This document shows, piece by piece, positions 1 to 5,781 of a stretch of DNA of 8,556 nt. Made by a program: the position numbers and the translations under genes. Where the stretch lies: NCBI GenBank assembly GCA_002705125.1, contig PAHQ01000083.1, positions 8,902 through 17,457 of the forward strand, in the 5' to 3' direction. The notes under the pieces were generated by a model. That model made no database searches and was not told the DNA's origin. It worked only from the letters and a program-made list of their open reading frames with translations. This DNA is from Verrucomicrobiales bacterium (GTDB taxonomy: Bacteria; Verrucomicrobiota; Verrucomicrobiia; Verrucomicrobiales; DEV007). Numbering within the stretch: position 1 is the first letter of the stretch; each line of letters starts with the position of its first letter.

Positions 1-478
1 CAAAATAAAATAAACCCACTGATAGAAGCGCTAAACCAACTACCAAAAGACCGGTCACAGCACCACCATTAAAAGCCACATTAAGAGCTTTATGTTCATC
101 CTCTACAGCAGCTTGAGTAGTACGAACATTTGCCAAGACTGCAATTTTCATTCCTATGTACCCAGCAATTAAAGAACACACCGCCCCAATTAAAAATCCA
201 ACCGGCATCGAAGTATGGACTTTTCCTGCAAGAGACATTAAGTAAAGCAACAAAGCGAGACCGATGGATATGATGCTAATTGTTCTAACTTGGCGATTAA
301 GATAAGCTTTTGCACCATCTTGAATCGCACCAGAAACCTTCTTCATTAATTCGGTACCAACCGGTTGCTTGATTACATTTCTGATTAGGAAAATTGCGAC
401 TATCAACCCCACTCCCCCCATAAAAAGGGATAAGGTAATTCCAGATGAACTTAAAAAACTGGCTAGATCTAAAGGCAT
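1..478 (-). CDS. hppA: Membrane-bound pyrophosphatase (ion-translocating), N-terminal part
   Basis: Partial gene running off the left edge; I translated the first 159 residues. The family hydrolyses PPi in the cytoplasm and uses the energy to pump H+ or Na+ across the inner membrane. Seen: hydrophobic segments at about residues 11-32, 66-84, 91-116 and 140-159, with the typical loop GAIQDGAKAYLNRQ (50-63) after the first helix and NVRTTQAA (117-124) before the fourth. These match the N-terminal helices of the roughly 16-helix family. The PPi-binding motifs and the residue that decides K+ dependence lie outside the window, so ion and K+ class cannot be called. The ATG at 478 is the only start: an in-frame TAA lies at 503-505. 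No Shine-Dalgarno is visible; the leader is A/T-only just before the ATG. It is divergent from the amidase gene. Confidence 0.93.
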   Translation of the reverse strand, partial: MPLDLASFLSSSGITLSLFMGGVGLIVAIFLIRNVIKQPVGTELMKKVSGAIQDGAKAYLNRQVRTISIISIGLALLLYLMSLAGKVHTSMPVGFLIGAVCSLIAGYIGMKIAVLANVRTTQAAVEDEHKALNVAFNGGAVTGLLVVGLALLSVGLFYF

Positions 479-577
479 TAAATTATTATTTGTAACATTT
501 AGTTAACTCATAACCACCTTTTTTCAATAAGGACTTACAAAACCTTTGTAGTTAAATAGGGGGCAGAGATATGATTC

Positions 578-605
578 TTGCCGGTTTAGATATTTAGGCT
601 ATCTT
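578..605 (+). promoter_or_regulatory. Possible sigma70-like promoter for the amidase gene
   Basis: TTGCCG (578-583), a 16-base spacer and TATCTT (600-605) lie 30 bases before the TTG start of the amidase. Each box matches the consensus at 4 of 6 positions. The 479-635 gap between the divergent hppA and amidase genes is A/T-rich, so chance matches are likely. It also holds short palindromes AGTTAACT (502-509) and TTAATTAA (622-629), which I do not interpret. Nothing else is recognisable in this gap. Confidence 0.2.
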
Positions 606-635
606 AATTATTAATTATACTTTAATTAACTAATT

Positions 636-1244
636 TTGAACTACAAAAATATTCGGGGAAGTTTCCTTTTAACACTTTCTGTTATCTTAATAATAGCATC
701 CGAGGTTTTACTATCTAAAACAGTCATTATTGATCCTGGTCACGGAGGTAAAGATAAAGGAGCATATTGGTATGGAATATCTGAAAAAACATTAACTTTA
801 GATGTTGCAAAAAAAGTTGAAACTTTATTGAGGAGTAAAGGAATCAAAGTACTAATGACTCGAAAATCAGATCAATATGTCTCAATTCAAGACCGAGCAT
901 CTATAGCGAATAATCACTCTGATGCCATCTTTGTAAGCATTCACTTTAATGCGCACACTAATTCTTCTGTAAAAGGTATAGAAACCTTTTATTTAAGCTC
1001 TAAAGGAAAAAAGTTAGCTAGCAGTATACAAAGCCGCCTAGCACGAAGAATCAATACTAGAAATAGAGGCAGTAAGAAATATCACTATGCCGTTCTAAGA
1101 AAAACTAGAGGAGTAGCCGCCTTGGTAGAATGTGGCTTTATTAGTAATCGCTGGGAAGGAAACCGGTGTGCATCAAACTGGTACAAAGAAATACTAGCTC
1201 AAGAAATTACTGATGGAATAACCGCATATTGTAATAATAATTAA
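636..1244 (+). CDS. Secreted N-acetylmuramoyl-L-alanine amidase (Amidase_3, AmiC type)
   Basis: Zinc amidase that cuts the bond between N-acetylmuramic acid and L-alanine of the stem peptide, acting on peptidoglycan in the periplasm. The 202 residues form one catalytic domain behind an N-terminal hydrophobic segment (about 9-27, after K4 and R7) that reads as a signal peptide or anchor; no cleavage site is clear. Zinc ligands fit H36 (in DPGHGG), E50 (in GISEK) and H103 (in SIHFNAH), and the catalytic glutamate fits E165 (in VECGF). There is no AMIN, SPOR or LysM domain, so septal targeting is not visible. The start is TTG: an in-frame TAA at 627-629 lies just upstream and there is no ATG before residue 74, while the TTG keeps the signal segment. 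No Shine-Dalgarno is visible. The gene is followed after 27 bp by an unknown gene, probably co-transcribed. Confidence 0.9.
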   Translation: MNYKNIRGSFLLTLSVILIIASEVLLSKTVIIDPGHGGKDKGAYWYGISEKTLTLDVAKKVETLLRSKGIKVLMTRKSDQYVSIQDRASIANNHSDAIFVSIHFNAHTNSSVKGIETFYLSSKGKKLASSIQSRLARRINTRNRGSKKYHYAVLRKTRGVAALVECGFISNRWEGNRCASNWYKEILAQEITDGITAYCNNN

Positions 1245-1271
1245 CAAAATCAAATGACAGAATAATTTATT

Positions 1272-2066
1272 ATGGAAAATAATACTGAAGTACACTTGTA
1301 TGTAATTATGTGGCCAAATTATGCCTTGGTAGCGTCTAATTTAGCTCCTGATGAATTTGGCAAGCATTACACTCTCGGAAGCTCTCGCTACTTTCACGGT
1401 CAAGTTGTATTTGCTGAAATCGATCCTAACTATAGACATGAATTTTTAAACATCGACAAATACATAGGTGACGTAAAGCCAGATGCATCAGGGGCCCCAA
1501 AGCGCACTAAATTTATAGCCACATATAGAGTACTTGAGCACATTGAGCTTTCAGCTTTCAGAGAACTCCACATTACTTCAACCATAGGTAAAGTTTTAAC
1601 CCTCAAAAGCGCTCCATATGAAAAAGATCATGATCAAGGTTATCTAAGAACCTTCCAAGAGTTGGCTCCAATGAGAGCAATTGTTCTCTCTTGGATGACT
1701 CCCCCTGATTTTGGAGAACTCATTACTGATCCTGATCAACCAAAGTCAGCACCGAAAGTACTATTCAACCAAATAGACTTTGATATTGATGATTTTTTAA
1801 CAAAACTAGAATCTGATCCTTTCCATAAATCTCCAATTCCTAATGTACATCCTCACAAACTTAAGGAACAGATATTAGAGGCAAAATCAAAGCCTGAAAA
1901 AGGGCTTAAAGGTATCAGTCTTGACGCCGCATTTGGAAGAATCCCATTTTCTCAACATCGTACAGGATTCTGGATAGCCCATCACAAGGATATGCTATTT
2001 TACCCAATCCCAACCATTGAAGAGCTCAAAGAAGAACATTGGGAATGGTATAAAACCTTAGATTAA
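1272..2066 (+). CDS. Uncharacterised soluble protein, 264 residues
   Basis: I do not recognise this protein and assign no function. It has no signal peptide, membrane segment, repeat or nucleotide-binding motif that I can see, so it is probably cytoplasmic. It is rich in aromatic residues and histidine (14 His), with notable strings MWPNYALVASNL (13-24), LGSSRYFHGQVVFAEID (35-51), KFIATYRVLEH (80-90), and a C-terminal part with HPHK (193-196), GFWIAHHKDMLFYP (232-245) and a Trp-rich tail ending EHWEWYKTLD. Regular composition and the absence of stops over 795 bases, plus the close tandem position behind the amidase (27 bp), support a real gene. An in-frame TAA at 1263-1265 puts the first possible ATG at 1272; no Shine-Dalgarno is visible. 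It ends 15 bp from the convergent phosphofructokinase gene. Confidence 0.8.
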   Translation: MENNTEVHLYVIMWPNYALVASNLAPDEFGKHYTLGSSRYFHGQVVFAEIDPNYRHEFLNIDKYIGDVKPDASGAPKRTKFIATYRVLEHIELSAFRELHITSTIGKVLTLKSAPYEKDHDQGYLRTFQELAPMRAIVLSWMTPPDFGELITDPDQPKSAPKVLFNQIDFDIDDFLTKLESDPFHKSPIPNVHPHKLKEQILEAKSKPEKGLKGISLDAAFGRIPFSQHRTGFWIAHHKDMLFYPIPTIEELKEEHWEWYKTLD

Positions 2067-2078
2067 ACTATTAAACAC

Positions 2079-2095
2079 TTTCTAGTGATTAGAAA
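2079..2095. terminator. Weak inverted repeat between convergent genes
   Basis: TTTCTA (2079-2084) and TAGAAA (2090-2095) can pair around a 5-base loop, between the stop of the unknown gene (2066) and the last codons of the phosphofructokinase gene, whose stop is at 2082-2084. The stem is only 6 bp, mostly A/T, and has no G/C-rich core or long T-tract. It may be a poor bidirectional terminator or simply chance. Confidence 0.15.
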
Positions 2096-3302
2096 CTTTA
2101 GCAGTCTTCGGCTGACCGATTGAGGATAACAGTTCTTCAAACCATGCCTCATCAATGTCAAAGGGCTTCCCTCCAGCTATTCTTGAAAAATCTATAACAG
2201 ACATCTCGTTAGCATTATCATCATCCAGGCCTGCGACTCCACTTTCTCCATTAAGAGCAGCCTGAGCGGCGCATACTGCACTTCTTTTAATTAATTCCAA
2301 ATCTCTATCATTTGGTTTTGCAGAACGTGCAAAATAACCACTTTTTTGTACTAGGACCTTGTCTGCTGAAAGAGAATCTTTAAGTTTTTGGGCAAACCAT
2401 TTACCAGGATTTAATTCATCTAGCCTAACATGACCAAAAGCATCTCTCCTGAGCTCCTCTCCTGCAGATTCTTTTTCTTTAATTATTGCATCCGTGCCTG
2501 CGCCTTCACTGAGAAATAAATTTACGCAATCATTTTTATCCATCAGTTCGGATAACCTTTTTAATTCTGATTCCAAATCTAATTTCATCTCTGGAATCCA
2601 TACTGCATGAACATCCCAGCGTTCACGTGTAATATTAATTTCCGGAAGCCACTCATAATCGTCTAAAGACTTTCTATAATCATTGGCCGCGGCAGCAGTC
2701 AGCCACCCACAATGGCGGCCCATAACCTCATGTATAATGAGCTGTCTTGTGCTAGTTGTATTTTCATTAGCCACATTCTCAAAGAATAATGCACTTTGCT
2801 CTGCCGCAGTCCACGCTCCTAAGGTTTGAGAAATTGGAAAAACATCATTATCCACGGTCTTAGGAAGACCAACAACAGTGAGACCATATCCATTTTCCTC
2901 TAAATACTTAGCAAGATCCGCAGCCGTTGTATTGGTATCGTCTCCACCAATCGTGTGAAGAATATCAATGTCATCAGCTTTAAGTTGTTCGGCCGCGACT
3001 TTGAGAGGATCCTCACCCTCATTCACTAAGCCGCGCTTAGTACAGTCTTCAACGTTTGTAAGTTTAACTCTGCTATTTCCAATGGCACTACCTCCAAACC
3101 CAAAGAGAACTTTATAATTCTTTTTCACCTCATCACCTAAGGAGATAGAATCCCCTTTCAGAAGACCTTGATAACCATTCAAATATCCACTCAATTCAGC
3201 ATCTGGCATTAGCTCATTGTAACATTCAATTAAAGCTCCAATAGATGAAGAGAGACAAGGCGCGATGCCACCAGCAGTTAAAAAAGCTATTTTTTTAGAC
3301 AT
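2082..3302 (-). CDS. pfp: Pyrophosphate-dependent 6-phosphofructokinase
   Basis: Catalyses reversible phosphoryl transfer between PPi and fructose-6-phosphate to give fructose-1,6-bisphosphate and Pi, in the cytoplasm. Complete at 406 residues. Seen: N-terminal loop GGIAPCLSSSIG (11-22), GGSAIGNSR (70-78), GGDDTNTT (119-126), PKTVDND (147-153), MGRHCGW (194-200) and SEGAG (265-269). In ATP-type enzymes the second motif reads GGDG and the fourth P-G-T-x-D-N-D. Asp122 and Lys148 here are the known markers of PPi use. From memory, it closely resembles the PPi-PFK of Propionibacterium freudenreichii in length and motifs (LHTIGGDDTNTTAADLA, VQKSGYF, SVIDF). ATG start at 3302, no Shine-Dalgarno. 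It is divergent from the aldolase gene of the next step, and convergent with the unknown gene at 2066. The C-terminus runs past 2084 only to the TAG stop. Confidence 0.95.
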   Translation of the reverse strand: MSKKIAFLTAGGIAPCLSSSIGALIECYNELMPDAELSGYLNGYQGLLKGDSISLGDEVKKNYKVLFGFGGSAIGNSRVKLTNVEDCTKRGLVNEGEDPLKVAAEQLKADDIDILHTIGGDDTNTTAADLAKYLEENGYGLTVVGLPKTVDNDVFPISQTLGAWTAAEQSALFFENVANENTTSTRQLIIHEVMGRHCGWLTAAAANDYRKSLDDYEWLPEINITRERWDVHAVWIPEMKLDLESELKRLSELMDKNDCVNLFLSEGAGTDAIIKEKESAGEELRRDAFGHVRLDELNPGKWFAQKLKDSLSADKVLVQKSGYFARSAKPNDRDLELIKRSAVCAAQAALNGESGVAGLDDDNANEMSVIDFSRIAGGKPFDIDEAWFEELLSSIGQPKTAKVSNH

Positions 3303-3404
3303 GTTTATTAATTTCTTTTGTTAAATTCCCTAAAAGGTATCTCCAAAAAGAAGTCCAGATTAGCGCTCTTTTTGCTCGGCGCAAGTTTATGAATTTTCCT
3401 CTCC

Positions 3405-3433
3405 TTGACTGAAGCGCTTCCAAACTCTAAGTT
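3405..3433 (+). promoter_or_regulatory. Possible aldolase promoter with a 10-bp palindrome in its spacer
   Basis: TTGACT (3405-3410), exactly 17 bases, then TAAGTT (3428-3433) lie just before the chosen aldolase ATG (3444). The spacer begins with the perfect palindrome GAAGCGCTTC (3411-3420), whose central CpG is like that of LacI-family operators. A second AGCGCT lies at 3362-3367, 51 bp upstream (about five helical turns). If the promoter is real, transcription would begin near 3440, giving an almost leaderless mRNA. The -35 box matches well (5 of 6), the -10 box poorly. Rated low because no expression or conservation evidence can be seen. Confidence 0.3.
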
Positions 3434-3443
3434 CGCGGCCGAT

Positions 3444-4478
3444 ATGCCTATAGCTACACCATCTCAATTCGCCGCCATGCTAGACTCCGCCCAAGAGGGT
3501 GGATACGCCTATCCTGCCATTAATTGTTCAAGCATTCCTACGCTTAATGCAGCAATGAAGGGATTTGCAGATAATAAGTCAGATGGCATTATTCAGTTCT
3601 CCACTGGCGCAGGCCAGTTCGCATCTGGACTAAACCATAAAGACTCTACCAAAGGTACGATTATATTGGCCGAAGCTGCTCATGCACTTGCAGAACAATA
3701 TGAAATCTTAATAGGGCTCAATACAGACCATTGCCAACCTGGAAATGCAGAAGCTTTCCTAGACCCGCTTATCGAAGCTACTGCTGCTAGGCGTGCTAAG
3801 GGTGAAAACAACCTATTTCAAAACCACATGCTAGATGCCTCCATTCTTCCATTGGCTGAAAATATGGCAATTTCTCAAACTTATCTCAAAAAGTGCGCAG
3901 AGCATGATATCATACTTGAAGTTGAGGCTGGAGTAGTAGGAGGAGAAGAGGACGGTGCAGCGGGATCTGAAGACACTCCAGATGAGGACCTTTACACAAC
4001 ACCCGAAGATATGGTTGCTGTTCACGAGGCACTAGCAGAGCTCGGCAGGTTTACATTCGCAGCTACATTTGGAAATGTGCATGGCCACTACAAACCTGGC
4101 GCTGTAAAACTTGAACCCGAAATCCTTAAGAAGGGTCAAGCCGCTGTACAAGAAAAGTATGGGCAAGATTCAGAATTTGATCTTGTTTTTCATGGTGGAT
4201 CAGGAAGCCTTTTATCTGAAATAAGAGAAACACTGGATTATGGAGTCGTAAAAATGAATGTTGATACAGATACTCAGTATTCATTCACTAGACCTATAGC
4301 GGGACACATGCTCCAGAACTACGATGGAGTCATTAAAGTTGATGGAGAGATAGGAAACAAGAAAGTTTATGACCCTCGCTCATACCTTAAGGCAGGCGAA
4401 CAATCAATGTCTGAGAGAGTAGGTAAAGCATGCGATGACCTATTGTCAGTTGATAAAACCATCATCTCTCAAGTTTAA
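3444..4478 (+). CDS. fba: Class II fructose-1,6-bisphosphate aldolase
   Basis: Zinc-dependent cleavage of fructose-1,6-bisphosphate to dihydroxyacetone phosphate and glyceraldehyde-3-phosphate, reversible, cytoplasmic. The frame is open back to a TGA at 3390-3392, with a TTG at 3405. I chose the ATG at 3444 because the protein then starts MPIATPSQFAAML and is 344 residues long, the start and length I recall for Mycobacterium tuberculosis Fba. With this numbering NTDHC gives catalytic Asp95 and zinc ligand His96, as in that enzyme. The other zinc ligands fit His213 (in GNVHG) and His250 (in HGGSGS). GGEEDG (166-171) and NVDTDTQ (272-278) complete the signature. No Shine-Dalgarno is visible before 3444. 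It is followed after 20 bp by the ROK kinase, likely as one operon, and is divergent from pfp. Codon composition is richer in G/C than that of the outer genes. Confidence 0.95.
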   Translation: MPIATPSQFAAMLDSAQEGGYAYPAINCSSIPTLNAAMKGFADNKSDGIIQFSTGAGQFASGLNHKDSTKGTIILAEAAHALAEQYEILIGLNTDHCQPGNAEAFLDPLIEATAARRAKGENNLFQNHMLDASILPLAENMAISQTYLKKCAEHDIILEVEAGVVGGEEDGAAGSEDTPDEDLYTTPEDMVAVHEALAELGRFTFAATFGNVHGHYKPGAVKLEPEILKKGQAAVQEKYGQDSEFDLVFHGGSGSLLSEIRETLDYGVVKMNVDTDTQYSFTRPIAGHMLQNYDGVIKVDGEIGNKKVYDPRSYLKAGEQSMSERVGKACDDLLSVDKTIISQV

Positions 4479-4489
4479 ATTGATAGAAA

Positions 4490-4494
4490 AAGGA
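4490..4494 (+). promoter_or_regulatory. Shine-Dalgarno site of the ROK kinase gene
   Basis: AAGGA lies 4 bases before the ATG at 4499. It is the only clear Shine-Dalgarno sequence before any gene in this window. It favours the ATG over the adjacent TTG at 4496, which would sit only one base from it. The site is inside the 20-bp gap after the aldolase stop, in line with translation of an internal operon gene. Confidence 0.6.
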
Positions 4495-4498
4495 ATTG

Positions 4499-5512
4499 AT
4501 GGATGAATCGGCACATTTCGCCGGACTTGATATTGGTGGAACTACTGTAAAAGCGGCTCTACTAAACGGTACAGGTAGACAAATCGGTGAAGGTGTTGAA
4601 TTACGTTCACATGGTAGTGATGGCTACAAAGCAACTTTCAAACAGTTACACCTGGCACTTGAGACAATTTGTTCTAACAATTCGGTAGAACTTTCAACCA
4701 TAGCAGCCGTAGGGATAGATGTTCCTGCTCCATCATCAAATGGCGTGATTTGGGGGCAAGCAAATCTTAATGAGGACTGGGTCGGAACAAATATAAGAGA
4801 TGAATTCTCAAAAGAGATACACCGACCATGTTATATGACTAATGATGGAAATGCTGCAGCATATGGGGAATGGATTTTACGGCCTGGCCACGACGGCCCT
4901 TTATTATTTGTTGCCCCAGGCACGGGACTCGGTGGGGGATTTGTCCTTGGCAAAGGACAATTATACGAGGGTTGCAATGGATTAGCAATGGAACTAGGTG
5001 CTATATCCGTTCCATTTAGAGAAGAGGATGGAAGTTTACCAGAATGCGCAGGTAAGGGACCAGGTTCACTAGAAGCATGGGTTTCATTAGTGGCTCTTAG
5101 AAGGAGGTTAGAATTGGAATTATCTAAAGATAAAAACAAAGAACATCCTCTTGCCAAATCTGAAATATCTATTCTAGAAAAAGCCTTCCAATTAAGAGAT
5201 TACTGTGAGAAAGAAGATCCTTTGGCTCGCTCAATTTTTGAGCAACAAGCACACATATTAGGGTGGGCAATGGGAGATCAAGCAAGCGAGCTAGACCCTG
5301 GTTTAATAGTTATTGGAGGCGGTCTAGCCGAGACGAATTTTAGAGACTGGTATTTAGATCATGTTCGAGCAGGATTTGAAGAAAGAGCGCCAGCATTTTA
5401 TGTTAATTCCCCAATCCCTCCTCATGGAGTCACCACTAGATTTGATTGGGCAATTGGTGGAGACTATGCGGCAGCCATCGGCGTCGCCCACAAAGCAATA
5501 GAAATTATCTAA
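4499..5512 (+). CDS. ROK-family sugar kinase, probable glucokinase, without the usual zinc motif
   Basis: Probably phosphorylates glucose or a related hexose in the cytoplasm. Complete at 337 residues from ATG 4499; a TTG at 4496 would add one residue but is too near the AAGGA site. Seen: phosphate-binding DIGGTT (11-16), sugar-binding region GIDVPAPSSNG (72-82) with NLNEDW (89-94), catalytic Asp116 in TNDGNAAAYGE, second phosphate loop PGTGLGGG (140-147), and C-terminal VIGGGL. There is no N-terminal helix-turn-helix, so it is a kinase rather than a ROK repressor. Odd: the usual E-x-G-H then C-x-C-G-x-x-G-C-x-E zinc site is replaced by ELGA (165-168) and PECAGKGPGSLE (181-192), leaving one Cys and no His. 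Family knowledge says some ROK kinases, such as polyphosphate glucokinases, lack this site, so phosphoryl donor and sugar are open. The aldolase upstream supports a glycolytic role. Confidence 0.85.
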   Translation: MDESAHFAGLDIGGTTVKAALLNGTGRQIGEGVELRSHGSDGYKATFKQLHLALETICSNNSVELSTIAAVGIDVPAPSSNGVIWGQANLNEDWVGTNIRDEFSKEIHRPCYMTNDGNAAAYGEWILRPGHDGPLLFVAPGTGLGGGFVLGKGQLYEGCNGLAMELGAISVPFREEDGSLPECAGKGPGSLEAWVSLVALRRRLELELSKDKNKEHPLAKSEISILEKAFQLRDYCEKEDPLARSIFEQQAHILGWAMGDQASELDPGLIVIGGGLAETNFRDWYLDHVRAGFEERAPAFYVNSPIPPHGVTTRFDWAIGGDYAAAIGVAHKAIEII

Positions 5513-5525
5513 AAGAAGAAAACGG

Positions 5526-5753
5526 TCACCTTGAACCTTTCATTCTTTCAAACATTTGATTGAATTTTTCTTCTTCTCTTTCTGCCCACCTGAGCCTAGT
5601 TCGATTCCACTTCTCGGAATACTTATCTGAAATTCCACGCAGTCCCTTTTTTTTGCTATCACTCGGGAATTCGTATGCCATTTTGTTCGACTTACAAGAA
5701 GACGTTAGCAACAAAAAGAAGCATACTATAAAATATTTAGATACTGATTTCAT
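5526..5753 (-). CDS. Small predicted lipoprotein, 75 residues
   Basis: Unknown function. The N-terminus has Lys2 and Lys6, a hydrophobic stretch (8-16), and LLLTSSC with Cys20, a plausible though not perfect lipobox. The mature chain would be about 56 residues, lipid-anchored and exported. The rest is highly charged: a lysine-rich segment, then a probable helix with W49, W56 and AEREEEKFNQMFERMK near the end. The gene lies 28 bp after the Gfo/Idh oxidoreductase on the same strand, so it is probably the last gene of that unit. It ends 13 bp from the convergent kinase stop. An open frame on the opposite strand (5560-5763) covers almost the same bases; the lipoprotein is preferred because of its signal sequence and its tandem position. 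No Shine-Dalgarno is clear. Confidence 0.65.
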   Translation of the reverse strand: MKSVSKYFIVCFFLLLTSSCKSNKMAYEFPSDSKKKGLRGISDKYSEKWNRTRLRWAEREEEKFNQMFERMKGSR

Positions 5754-5781
5754 TCTTATATAAAATCAAAGTTGAGCCTCA

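Noticed and set aside
3303..3404. Promoter for pfp on the minus strand
   Set aside because: The best candidate boxes (TTGGAG, 15-base spacer, TTTAAC) are too weak and badly spaced to list as a feature.
3405..3443. N-terminal extension of the aldolase from TTG 3405
   Set aside because: ATG 3444 gives the family start MPIATP and the family length; the extension overlaps promoter-like boxes and a palindrome.
3831..4025. 64-codon minus-strand open frame inside the aldolase gene
   Set aside because: Antisense to a strongly conserved zinc enzyme; Cys/Ser/Phe-rich composition is typical of a shadow frame.
4831..5157. 108-codon minus-strand open frame inside the kinase gene
   Set aside because: Covers the kinase's catalytic and phosphate-loop region on the opposite strand; low-complexity Ser/Pro/Asn composition and no motif.
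5560..5763. 67-codon open frame on the plus strand opposite the small lipoprotein
   Set aside because: Almost entirely overlaps the minus-strand lipoprotein frame, which has a signal sequence and lipobox and fits the operon; the plus frame has no recognisable domain.
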